DNA of 64,000 bases from Desulfolithobacter dissulfuricans (GTDB lineage: Bacteria > Desulfobacterota > Desulfobulbia > Desulfobulbales > Desulfobulbaceae): NCBI RefSeq assembly GCF_025998535.1, contig NZ_AP024233.1, forward strand, positions 2,612,001 to 2,676,000. The letters run 5' to 3'. Both the position numbers and the translations under genes were made by a program. Below the pieces are notes generated by a model. That model was not told the origin of the DNA and did not search any database. It saw only the letters and a list, made by a program, of their open reading frames with translations. This document shows positions 26,163-35,117 of the stretch, one piece after another. Numbering within the stretch: position 1 is the stretch's first letter; the number at the start of each line of letters is the position of its first letter.

Positions 26163-27110
26163 ATGAAACAGCTCGTAAAAGTCTTTGTACTCATCCTCAT
26201 CGGTGTTCTCATCGCCACAGTCTGGGATGGTTTCTACATCCTCAAGGAGGGCCAACAGGCCGTCCTGACCCAGTTTGGCCGGCCCGTGGGACAACCGATC
26301 ACCGAAGCGGGGCTGAAGCTTAAAACCCCGTTTATTCAACATGTTCAGTATTTTGAGAAGAAAATCCTGATCTGGGATGGCGACCCGAACCAGATTCCCA
26401 CCAACGATAAAACCTTTATCTACCTCGACAACACCGCCCGCTGGCGGATATCCAATGCCCTGCGCTTTCTCCAGGCGGTGGGTACTGAAAACCGGGCCCA
26501 GAGCCTGCTCGATGACATCATCAACGGTACGGTACGCGACCTGGTGAACAAGAACAACCTGATCGAGATCATCCGCAGCTCGGACTGGTCCCCGGATTAC
26601 ATGGTGTCCAGCGTCCGGGCCGGAGACGCCGTGGTTCAGCCGCCCAAGTACGGCCGGGACAAGATCAGCGAGATGGTTCTGGCCGCAGCCTCCAAGGTCA
26701 CCCCGCAGTACGGGATCGAGCTGATCGATGTCATGTTCAAGCGGGTCAACTATATCGAATCGGTACGAAAGAAAGTGTATGACCGAATGATTTCGGAACG
26801 GAAAAGGATAGCGGCAGAGAAGCGCTCCCTGGGAGAGGGACGCAAGGCGGAGATCCTGGGCCGGGTGGATCGGGAACTCAAGGAGATCACCTCGTCAGCC
26901 CAGCGTGAAGCGACGGCCATCCGGGGCAAGGCGGACGCCGAGGCCACCCGTATTTACGGCGAGACATTTTCTAAATATCCGGAGTTCTATGCCTTTCAGC
27001 AGACGCTGGAAAGCTACCGAGACATTATCACCAGCAATACCTCTCTGATATTGTCGTCTGACTCGGATCTGTTCCATTATCTGGAAACCATTGAGCCGGA
27101 CAAAAAATAA
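26163..27110 (+). CDS. hflC: FtsH protease modulator HflC
   Basis: A 315-residue SPFH-domain partner of HflK. The start MKQLVKVFVLILIGVLIATV gives an N-terminal membrane anchor. The domain opens FYILKEGQQAVLTQFGRPVG and includes VDVMFKRVNYIESVRKKVYDRM and the coiled-coil ITSSAQREATAIRGKADAEATRIY typical of HflC. The ATG at 26163 was chosen over the earlier in-frame ATG at 26079, which would add a non-conserved basic tail. A terminator follows 36 bases after the stop. Confidence 0.94.
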   Translation: MKQLVKVFVLILIGVLIATVWDGFYILKEGQQAVLTQFGRPVGQPITEAGLKLKTPFIQHVQYFEKKILIWDGDPNQIPTNDKTFIYLDNTARWRISNALRFLQAVGTENRAQSLLDDIINGTVRDLVNKNNLIEIIRSSDWSPDYMVSSVRAGDAVVQPPKYGRDKISEMVLAAASKVTPQYGIELIDVMFKRVNYIESVRKKVYDRMISERKRIAAEKRSLGEGRKAEILGRVDRELKEITSSAQREATAIRGKADAEATRIYGETFSKYPEFYAFQQTLESYRDIITSNTSLILSSDSDLFHYLETIEPDKK

Positions 27111-27145
27111 CAGAAATCGACAGGCGGATCGAGAAACCCTTTTTT

Positions 27146-27180
27146 CTGTTCCCGGCTTCGGCCGGGAACAGTTTTTTTTT
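27146..27180 (+). terminator. Rho-independent terminator after hflC
   Basis: An 11-bp stem (CTGTTCCCGGC and complement) with a TTCG tetraloop, followed by nine T. The T-run directly abuts the left end of inverted-repeat element copy C, as if the element inserted into the U-tract. Confidence 0.95.
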
Positions 27181-27343
27181 GTGATTACCACTGAAATTCA
27201 GCCACCGATGGATGAAGGTGTCGGCCTCACTTGTTTCACGGGTTTCTGTGGCCTGGATGGCCACAGTCAAGCCCCCAGGGACGGGTTTATAGCGTCCCGT
27301 GAAACAAGTGAGGTCTACAATGCCAAAGATTGATGGTAATCAG
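27181..27343 (+). mobile_element. Miniature inverted-repeat element, GTGATTACCA family, copy C
   Basis: A 163-bp element from GTGATTACCACTG to GATGGTAATCAG, highly similar to copy A in reverse orientation. An 18-bp perfect internal inverted repeat (27225-27242 with 27296-27313, arms beginning CCTCACTTG) encloses a CTGTGGCC/GGCCACAG stem. The flanks are T-rich (GTTTTTTTTT on the left, ATGTTTTTTG on the right) but are not an exact duplication. Confidence 0.8.
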
Positions 27344-27412
27344 ATGTTTTTTGCTTTTCGGACCGGACAGAGGAGCGGTCAATCCAGAAGCCGGCCAGGA
27401 AATCCGGCCCTG

Positions 27413-27489
27413 GTGTCTGTCCATAAATGATATTTCGGAGTCTCCGCTTACCTGATCTCGAACGAAAATCTCCGTTTATGGACAGACAC
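27413..27489. repeat. 77-bp palindromic element (GTGTCTGTCCATAAA ends)
   Basis: A perfect 15-bp inverted repeat, GTGTCTGTCCATAAA at 27413-27427 and its complement at 27475-27489, encloses a CGGAG/CTCCG mini-palindrome. It ends two bases before the stop codon of the minus-strand zinc-ribbon gene. It could serve as that gene's 3' structure or be a small inserted element. Confidence 0.7.
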
Positions 27490-27491
27490 TA

Positions 27492-28163
27492 TCACTCGAT
27501 CACCACCCCGGGGCCCTCGTCGGCAAAGAAGGGCCGCTGCTCGGGTCCGTAGGGTATCCGGCCCTTTTCCTCCACCAGCTTCAGAAACCGGTCCAGGTCC
27601 TCTTCTGAAACCAGCTCGTCGATCTCCAGCCTGTCAAAACGGCAGTTGCAGTGGATAAGCTGCCCACCGCACCAGGGACAGACCTCCACCGGGCAGCCGA
27701 ACTCATGGACCTCGCCGGTGACGGCGTGACAGGCCGGGCACACATCACGGTCCATGCCCAGCGGTTCGTAGCGCGGAAAGGAACCCGGTTTGGCACAGGT
27801 TCGCTTGAAGTCCTCGGGCCCGGGAAGGCTGAAGAACTCCAGCAGTTTCCGGTCGACGAAACCATCGGCCAGTCTGCCGTGAAACTCGATACCCTCGCTG
27901 GAAACCAGGTAGAGATAGCCGCTGTGACCGGTGATAAGGGCCAGCAGAAATACTCCCCGGGACCGCCCCACCAGGCGGATATCCCGGGCCCAGTCATCCC
28001 GGGCCTCGGGCAGATAGCTGTAGAACTCGTGCAGGAGATCCAGGGCGATCCGGTCGTCCCGGTACTCGTCCAGAAGATCTCTGGCCTCGCGCAGCCGCTC
28101 GTCAGGAACCGCGTATTCCATCAGCAGACGGATTTTTTCCCGCTGCTCTCTCAATTCATCCAT
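27492..28163 (-). CDS. Uncharacterised protein with zinc-ribbon cysteines
   Basis: A 223-residue protein. The N-terminal half is helical and charged, with a patch VFLLALITGHSGYLYLVSSEG. The C-terminal half contains CPACHAVTGEVHEFGCP followed by CPWCGGQLIHCNC, seven cysteines suited to bind zinc. The closing acidic stretch reads EIDELVSEEDLDRFLKLVEE. No family name is recognised. Its start overlaps the end of thiE by eight bases, so it is translationally coupled to the thiamine gene, though a role in thiamine metabolism is only a guess from context. Confidence 0.85.
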   Translation of the reverse strand: MDELREQREKIRLLMEYAVPDERLREARDLLDEYRDDRIALDLLHEFYSYLPEARDDWARDIRLVGRSRGVFLLALITGHSGYLYLVSSEGIEFHGRLADGFVDRKLLEFFSLPGPEDFKRTCAKPGSFPRYEPLGMDRDVCPACHAVTGEVHEFGCPVEVCPWCGGQLIHCNCRFDRLEIDELVSEEDLDRFLKLVEEKGRIPYGPEQRPFFADEGPGVVIE

Positions 28164-28850
28164 CTCGTTCCTCCAGGGCCGTGGTGATCCGGCTTATCAG
28201 GCGGGCGGTCTCTGCCGCCATGTCTTCGGCGTCGGTGACGGCGGTAACCACCGCGATACGCCTGGCACCGGCACGGACAAGGTCTTCGACGTGATGCTCC
28301 TTGATCCCTCCCATCACCGTGAACGGGAGCGAACAGTGCCTGGAATAGGCCTCTATGGCCTCCGGGCCGATAAACTCCGCCAGCCCGTCCTTGGTCCCGG
28401 TGGGATAGATCGGACCGATATTGTAGTACGAAAGGACCAGTTCGCTTCGCTGTTCCTGCTGGCCAAGGCGTCTGGCCTGCTCCTCGGTGTTGCACGACTG
28501 ACCGATGACCAAGTCCGGAGCCAGGCGGCGGATCTCTTCCGGGGGCAGATCGTTCTGACCCACATGCAGTCCGTCCGCCCCGGACATCAGGGCGATATCG
28601 AGCCGGTCGTTCACCAGGAAAAGCGCCCCGGCCTCTGTGGTTCTCCGGCGAAAATAGCGGGCTTTTTCCAGCAACCGGCGATCGGAAGAGTCCTTATCCC
28701 GCAGTTGGACGATCTTCGCCCCCCGGCCAGCACGCTGTCGAGCCACTGCTCGTCGCTCCGCCCGTGGGCCAGCCGTTCACATGAAACCGGATAGAGGGTG
28801 ACATCCTCGATAAACTGCCGCATTCGGCGGTGATACAGTTCACTGTTCAT
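28156..28850 (-). pseudogene. thiE: Thiamine-phosphate synthase ThiE, interrupted by a one-base frameshift
   Basis: ThiE couples the thiazole and pyrimidine moieties to make thiamine phosphate. The start MNSELYHRRMRQFIEDVTLY (28850) and the segment ending DSVLAGG lie in one frame. From about 28720 the conserved core continues in another frame (KIVQLRDKD, FLVNDRLDIALMSGADGLHVGQ, LVIGQSCNTEEQA, VMGGIKEHHVEDLVRAGARRIAVVTAVT). The break is in a run of six C (plus strand, about 28714-28720), where one extra base would restore a product of about 231 residues. All catalytic motifs are intact, so a sequence error is likelier than decay. Confidence 0.9.
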
Positions 28851-29159
28851 GGATATAATAACACTGTCTTTCAGATGGGGAAAGGAGGGTCGACCCCATT
28901 GATCTTGATTTTTTTCTGAAAACCGGATAAATTGAGTACTGCAGTTTTTCTCAGGAGACACTACTTCTACCTGGACCAGGAAACCTCTGCAGTCGGCTCT
29001 GCCCTGCTGCCGTGCCGCCTCACTGTACCCCAACAGGTCATCTCGCGCATCGTTTTTCCTGGCTTGCCCCTCTTATCCGAACCGGCCGCTGCAAACTCAT
29101 ATCCCGACTCTTTTGACCGCCGGCTCGACACCGTGACACCCATTGACAAGGACAACGCC

Positions 29160-30464
29160 ATGACCCGAAAAATTCATACTGAACGTACCGCTGAGCTGAA
29201 AATCGATGGCAAAACCTACACCCTGCCCATCATCGAGGGATCCGAGGGTGACCGGGCCATCGATATAAGCCGGCTGCTCCAGGAGACCGGCTACATGACC
29301 CTTGATACCGGGTACAAAAACACCGGTTCCTGCGCCAGCACCATCACCTATCTCGACGGCAACAAGGGTATTCTCCGCTACCGGGGCTACGCCATCGAAG
29401 AGTTGGCTGAAAAATGTTCGTTCGTCGAGGTGGCCTACCTCCTGATCCACGACAAGCTGCCCAATACCGAAGAGCTCAATGCCTTCAAATCGCTACTGGA
29501 ACGCTTTGCCCTGATCCACGAGGACATGATCCACTTCTTTGATCATTTTCCCTCCCATGCCTCGCCCATGTCCATTCTCTCGGTCATGGTCAACTCGCTC
29601 TGCAACTACTACCCCGAGATGAGCGATGACCCGCTGGAGAACATCGACATGACCGCGGCCCGTCTCATCTCAAAGATCCGGACCATTGCCGCCTTTTCCT
29701 ACAAAAAATCCATGGGTCATCCGCTGGTCTATCCGCGGCACGACCTCTCCTACTGCGGTAACTTCCTGAACATGATGTTCGACAAGCCAGTCAAGCCCTA
29801 CACGGTTCGGCCCGAGGTCGTGGCCACCCTCAACAAGCTGCTCATCCTCCACGCCGATCACGAGCAGAACTGCTCCACTTCCACCGTCCGTCTGGTGGGC
29901 AGCGCAGGGGTCAATCTGTACGCCTCCATCGCCGCCGGCATCAATGCCCTGTGGGGCCCTCTGCACGGCGGTGCCAACGAGGCGGTTATCCAGATGCTCG
30001 AGGCCATCCACGCCGACAACAATGATTTTGAAAAGTATATCAACAAGGCCAAGGACAAGAACGATCCTTTCCGGCTTTCCGGCTTCGGGCACCGGGTCTA
30101 CAAGACCTATGATCCACGCGGAACCATCATCAAAAAGGCCTGCGACGAAATACTCACGGTCCTCAACATCTCCGACCCGCTGCTGGACATTGCCCGCAAA
30201 CTCGAGGAGATCGCGCTCAGCGACGAGTATTTCATCAAACGCAACCTCTACCCCAACGTGGATTTCTATTCAGGAATCATCTACCGCGCCATAGGCATAC
30301 CCACCAACATGTTCACGGTTATGTTCGCCCTGGGCCGGCTGCCGGGCTGGATCGCCCAGTGGAAGGAAATGCGGGAGGACCCGAGCACCAAGATCGGCCG
30401 CCCCAGGCAGGTCTATGTCGGCGAGCCGGAACGCCCCTTTATCCCACTGGAAAAACGGGATTGA
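29160..30464 (+). CDS. gltA: Citrate synthase
   Basis: Condenses acetyl-CoA and oxaloacetate. The 434-residue protein has the type II bacterial form: LPIIEGSEGDRAIDISRL near the N-terminus, DTGYKNTGSCASTITYLDGNKGILRYRGY, the active-site ILHADHEQNCSTSTVRLVGS (His), GPLHGGANEAVIQML (His) and FRLSGFGHRVYKTYDPR, with the catalytic Asp later in FYSGIIYRAIGIP. The ATG at 29160 follows AAGGA, while the frame opens much earlier without conserved sequence. It is divergent from thiE. In this group the enzyme may serve biosynthesis or an oxidative cycle, which the window cannot decide. Confidence 0.96.
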   Translation: MTRKIHTERTAELKIDGKTYTLPIIEGSEGDRAIDISRLLQETGYMTLDTGYKNTGSCASTITYLDGNKGILRYRGYAIEELAEKCSFVEVAYLLIHDKLPNTEELNAFKSLLERFALIHEDMIHFFDHFPSHASPMSILSVMVNSLCNYYPEMSDDPLENIDMTAARLISKIRTIAAFSYKKSMGHPLVYPRHDLSYCGNFLNMMFDKPVKPYTVRPEVVATLNKLLILHADHEQNCSTSTVRLVGSAGVNLYASIAAGINALWGPLHGGANEAVIQMLEAIHADNNDFEKYINKAKDKNDPFRLSGFGHRVYKTYDPRGTIIKKACDEILTVLNISDPLLDIARKLEEIALSDEYFIKRNLYPNVDFYSGIIYRAIGIPTNMFTVMFALGRLPGWIAQWKEMREDPSTKIGRPRQVYVGEPERPFIPLEKRD

Positions 30465-30491
30465 AACATCCGCGGCTGCGGCAAGAAAAAC

Positions 30492-30875
30492 TCAGGCCTC
30501 GCTGACGGTATTGTGGAGGATGAAATATCTCAGGGAGGATTTCTGCTGATCCGAAAGCTCGCCGAATCGCAGGGAGAAACGTTTGACCTGGACCGCCCTA
30601 AAGGGCGCGTCCGGGTCAAGCGTCGAGTCGTTGACAATGGAGGCGGGAATATCCTTGAGTAGAAAGTCATCACTGCCCAGGAAGATGTCCAGGCGAAGGT
30701 TGCGGTCCGGCTCCCGGCCGAACACCGCATAATGGACGGCCATGCCGCCTTCGCTGATATCAACAATAGCGCCGGGAACAGCACCGATAAAGGCCAGCGC
30801 CCCATCCTTGACCCGGTACCTTGGAAATCGACGGCGGTCAGTCACAGACGGCACACCTTGGTGTTGTCCAGTCAA
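30492..30875 (-). CDS. PilZ-domain protein (c-di-GMP receptor-like)
   Basis: A 127-residue protein. DRRRFPRYRVKDGALAF contains the RxxxR box and DISEGGMAVHY the DxSxxG motif, the two c-di-GMP contacts of PilZ domains. The rest is a beta-barrel-like sequence ending in a short helix. It starts with TTG at 30875, preceded by AGGGGG at six bases. The 43-residue gene just upstream ends 14 bases before. A second PilZ gene of similar length lies at 51991-52353, so these are probably paralogues. The pathway controlled is unknown. Confidence 0.88.
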   Translation of the reverse strand: MTGQHQGVPSVTDRRRFPRYRVKDGALAFIGAVPGAIVDISEGGMAVHYAVFGREPDRNLRLDIFLGSDDFLLKDIPASIVNDSTLDPDAPFRAVQVKRFSLRFGELSDQQKSSLRYFILHNTVSEA

Positions 30876-30889
30876 TAGCTGCCCCCTGC

Positions 30890-31021
30890 TCAGTCAAGCG
30901 CATTATAGCTCTGGTTAACAATCTGACAGTACTCTTTAACCAGCTGCCATCGTTCCGCGGGTCGCATCCGAAAATAAAACGGACTCAACATCAGTATGCG
31001 AATGGCTTCTCTTGGACTCAT
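30890..31021 (-). CDS. Small uncharacterised protein (43 residues)
   Basis: From the ATG at 31021 the product is MSPREAIRILMLSPFYFRMR... ending in VNQSYNALD. GGAG lies six bases upstream of the start, and the stop is 14 bases before the PilZ start, so it looks like a true small gene in a two-gene operon. It has a hydrophobic, aromatic middle and a basic patch (RMRPAERWQLVKEY). No family recognised. An upstream in-frame start at 31087 is possible. Confidence 0.6.
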   Translation of the reverse strand: MSPREAIRILMLSPFYFRMRPAERWQLVKEYCQIVNQSYNALD

Positions 31022-31287
31022 GCTCTGCTCCGGAATGGTTTCTCTTACCCTGACTAACTGCAAGAACGGGGCCAGAAAAACCCTCAACGTATAATCAGCA
31101 AGTTACGCCGTATCTCGCCAAACACCAACACCGCCCGGGCTCCTTTTCCCGCATAGCGGAAAAAAGGGTGGCAGACGATCGGCTTTCCGGAAAATAAAGC
31201 GCGTATCCCGCTGATTATCTGTAAAATTCAGATTTTGAACGTTCTACAACAAATTGACTCTTTTGCAAGGAAAAATCTGCCCGGCTC

Positions 31288-33980
31288 CTAAGCTTTGCCA
31301 AGATTTTGACTGACCGTCAGGTTGACCGAAAGAGGAACCGCCAGCTCCATGACCGTTTCCATGGCCTGTTGCAGAAGATCCCGGGTAACGTCGAGCTCCT
31401 TTTTCGGCACTTCAAGTACCAGTTCGTCATGGATCTGCAGGATCATCCTGGCGGCCAGCTTCTGCTCGCGCAACTCCCGGTCCACCCGGAGCATGGCCAG
31501 CTTGATGATATCGGCCGCCGTCCCCTGGATGGGAGTATTGATGGCCGTCCTCTCGGCGAACTCCCGCTTGGTCCGGTTGCGGCTGTTGATTTCAGGCAAC
31601 TGTCGCCGACGGCCGAGCAGGGTGGTCACATAGCCCTGTTCATGGGCCCTGGCAATGATCTCCTCCATGAACTTTCTGACCCCGGCATAATGTTCAAAAT
31701 ACCGGTCTATGAAGGTCTGGGCCTCCTTGCGACTGATCTGCAGCTGGCTGGCCAGGCCGTAACTGGACATGCCGTAGACAATACCGAAATTGATCGTCTT
31801 GGCCACCCGCCGCATCTCGGGGGTGATTAATTCCGGAGAGACGAAAAAAATCTCTGCAGCGGTCCGCCGGTGGATATCCTCGCCGTTGCGGAAGGCCTCA
31901 AGCAGGGCCTCATCGCGGGAATAATGGGCCAGAACCCTGAGATCTATCTGCGAATAGTCTCCGGAGAGCAGCAGACAGCCGCCGGCAGCCACAAAGGCAG
32001 AGCGGATCCGCTGCCCCTCCTCGGAGCGTACCGGAATGTTCTGCAGATTGGGATTACTTGAGCTGAGCCGACCGGTGGCGGTACCGCACTGGTTGAACGA
32101 GGTATGGATCCGTCCGGTGTCCGGATGCCTGAGCCTGGCCAGCTTGTCGATATAGGTGGACTTGAGCTTGGCCAGGTTGCGGTACGCAAGTATCAGTCCC
32201 GGCAGCTCGTGCTGGGCCGCCAGCCGCTCCAGCACCTTGACGTCGGTGGAGTAGCCGGTCTTGGTCTTGCGCCCCCGGGGCAGTTTAAGTTTTTCAAACA
32301 GGATCTCGCCCAGCTGCTGGGTCGAATTGATATTGAACTCCTCACCGGCCAGAGCATAGATCTCACCCTTGAGCTTTTCCAGTTTTTCGGCAAATTCAGC
32401 GGACAGGGCGGAGAGCAGGTCCATGTCCACCTCGATTCCGGCACGCTCCATCCGGGAGAGTACCGGGATAAGCGGTCCCTCCAGGTCGGCAAACAGGGAC
32501 CAGAGCGCAAGCTTCTCCAGCTGGGGCTTCTGCAGTTCAAAAAGCTGCAGGGAGCCGTAGACATCCTCGCAGCTGTAGTTCTTGGCCTGCTCGAGCCCCA
32601 CCCGGGCAAAAGCGTCCTCACGTTTATCCCCCCGACCACGTCGGCAAAGGAGGTCATCTGCAGATCGATCTCCTGGCACAGGTCATCGAGCCCATAGGAC
32701 CGCCGGCCCGGATCCAGCAGCCAGGCACCCACCATGGTGTCATAAAGCGGACCCGCAAGCTCGACACCGCCGTTTTTGGGGTCGGCCAGCACCGAGTAGT
32801 CGTATTTGAGATTATGGCCCACCTTGGGCAGCTCGGGATCCTCGAAAAAAGGCCTGAGCGCCTTCAGGAGTTCTTCCTGGTCCAGTTGACCGGCCACCGG
32901 TTCGCCGTTTTCGTCCCGGTGGCCGCAGGGCAGATACCAGACCCTGTCAGCGGATATGGCAAGCGATATCCCCACAAGCCTGGCCCGCAAAGGATCAAGC
33001 GACGTGGTCTCGGTGTCCAGGACCAGAAGATCGGCCCGGCCAAGCTCGGCGACCACCCGAGCCAGCTTTTCCCTGTCCTGCACCAGCTGAAAATTTCCCG
33101 TATCCACGGCCACCGCCGGCGCATCCGCCTTGAGCAGGGTATAGAACTCCAGTTCGGTGAGGAGTTCGCGCAGCCGTTCGGTTTCCGTGGCCTGGACACA
33201 GTAGGCCTCGGGATCGGCTGGTACCTCCACATCATGGCGCAACCGGATCAGATCCCGGGAGAGGAAAGCGTCCTCGCGGTGAGCGATCAGCCGTTCCTTG
33301 AGCTTGGACTTTTTCATGGAATCCACCGCCGCATAGACTCCTTCCAGGGTCCCGTATTCGCGGATAAGCTTCTGGGCGGTCTTGGGCCCCACCCCGGGCA
33401 CCCCGGGAATGTTGTCCGAACTGTCGCCGGTGAGGGCGAAATAATCGAGCAGCTGATGCGGCTCGAGGCCATATTTCGCAAGGACCGCGGCCACGTCCAT
33501 GAGCTTATCGCTCATGGGATCCCACATCACCACCTGCTCGGAGACCAGCTGCAGCAGGTCCTTGTCCCCGGAAACGATCACCACCCGGCAGCCGGCCGCC
33601 ACCAGGTTGTCCACCGCCGAGGCGATCAGATCATCGGCCTCCATGTCGTCATGTTCAAGAGCTGGGATGTGATAGGCCTTGACGATTTCCCGCACATAGG
33701 GAATCTGCGGCTGCAGATCATCGGGCATGGGCGGACGGTTGGCCTTGTACTCGGGATAGATGCGGTGCCGGAACACCGGGCCTCTCGTATCAAAAGCCAC
33801 CGCCAGGCACTGGGGCTGCTTTTCCCGGATGATACGGCGAAGAATGGTGGTAAAGCCATAGACGGCGTGGGTGGGCAGACCGCTGGAGTTGGCCAGGGGG
33901 CGGATGGCGTGATAAGCCCGGTAAATATAGGCAGAGCCATCGACCAGATAGACCTGCCGGAAGTTTTCCTGAGAGACCAT
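31288..33980 (-). pseudogene. polA: DNA polymerase I, interrupted by a one-base frameshift
   Basis: Pol I fills gaps and removes primers. From MVSQENFRQVYLVDGSAYIYRAYHAI (33980) the first frame covers the 5'-3' exonuclease domain (ADDLIAS, VSGDKDLLQL, NIPGVPGVGPKTA) and the 3'-5' exonuclease domain (LVLDTETTSLDPLRAR keeps the catalytic D and E). The polymerase domain continues in another frame from about 32640 (SGDYSQIDLRVLAHYS, RRVAKTINFGIVYGMSSYG, ILQIHDELVLEVP). The switch is at a run of six C at about 32628-32633, where one extra base gives about 897 residues. Confidence 0.93.
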
Positions 33981-34186
33981 GAACTGTATTGTCTGTGAAA
34001 AAGGCTGGCAGCATTGTCCACTGCCGGATATTGCACCGATCCTGGTACTGATATTTCGAAGCTCGACTGGCTGACCGGGGACCGGGGCAAGAGGATATGG
34101 ACGACCTGTGGCTGGAATCTTCATCCCCGCTCGGTTGCCGGACCGGTCAGGACATGATTAAACCTGTTTTTTCCACTGCCTACAAC

Positions 34187-34213
34187 AAAAAAACCCCTGC
34201 CTTGCGGCAGGGG
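34187..34213 (-). terminator. Terminator of the hibernation-factor gene
   Basis: On the minus strand CCCCTGCC-GCAA-GGCAGGGG is followed by seven T, 28 bases after the stop of the gene at 34242-34784. It is a canonical intrinsic terminator. Confidence 0.93.
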
Positions 34214-34241
34214 TCCATCTTCAATCCGGTATGTAACTCAA

Positions 34242-34784
34242 TCAGGCCTTGGCCATCCGGACCCAGCTTGCCTGGGGCCCCTTGTCTCCACTGGTGATCG
34301 CCAGCATCACGGCGTCACCTTCGCTGAGCTGATGCATGGAAACATCGCGCAGCACATTCTCATGAAAAAACACCTCATCGTCATCCGGGGTGGTGATAAA
34401 ACCATAGGCATCCTCGGGAAAAAGTTTTTTGATGGTCCCGGACACATTGCCGGCCACAATGGCCTCAGACACCTTGACGTTCTTGTGGTTCTGTTTCTTG
34501 CGGACGATTTCCTTGAGCCTGAGTCCTAAGACATCAAAGGCTTCCACCAGTATCGGACGCACCTTCTCACCCCAGCGCTTGACCACTACAGTGTCATTGG
34601 GCACAGAAGCGACCAGCCGGACTTCATAACCACCCTCCTTATAGCCGGGGGTAGCTTCGATGGTCACTCGAAGATGAAGAACGAAGTTGGCATAATGGCG
34701 AACAAGTTTTGCCTTCTCCTCTTCAATCTTTTCCAGCCATCCTTTCCGCATGTCGAGATTTCTGGCCTCAACTTTCAGTTCCAT
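34242..34784 (-). CDS. HPF/RaiA-like ribosome-binding domain fused to a cold-shock domain
   Basis: A 180-residue protein. Residues 1-100 resemble the S30AE/HPF fold (MELKVEARNLDMRKGWLEKIEEEKAKL, with basic and charged pattern), known in hibernation factors that sit in the 30S mRNA channel. Residues 112-180 are a cold-shock/OB domain (GTIKKLFPEDAYGFITTPDDDEVFFHENVL, with RNP1-like YGFIT and RNP2-like VFFHE). It could bind ribosomes and RNA together. The HPF part is partly diverged. It stands alone with its own terminator. Confidence 0.85.
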   Translation of the reverse strand: MELKVEARNLDMRKGWLEKIEEEKAKLVRHYANFVLHLRVTIEATPGYKEGGYEVRLVASVPNDTVVVKRWGEKVRPILVEAFDVLGLRLKEIVRKKQNHKNVKVSEAIVAGNVSGTIKKLFPEDAYGFITTPDDDEVFFHENVLRDVSMHQLSEGDAVMLAITSGDKGPQASWVRMAKA

Positions 34785-35117
34785 ACAGATCCTCCACTGT
34801 TATCAAGCGTCAGTGGCACCATGCCACTGCCTAAACGCAAAAATAGAGTGAATCGCCCCTCCGGACCCTGTATTTCCCGCTGTCTTTCCTGGAGAATAAA
34901 AATCTGCCGGCCGGGAGCTGAACAACCAGGATATCTTTTCGAACCGGCAGAAGGCCCGGATACGGGCAGAGGAGAGGTGAAAGGAGAAAGAAAAAAGGGC
35001 ATTATCAGAAGAACATCTTTTAACCATGCCTTAATTATAGTCACAGGCCCCCGGTGAAATCAAGGTCAGCATGACATTTTCTTGACGCCCGTGGATCAAT
35101 CCGGGTACTCTCCGGCC

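Noticed and set aside
28851-28960. Thiamine riboswitch ahead of thiE
   Set aside because: I could not find the CUGAGA and ACCUGA-type cores on either strand in the intergenic space.
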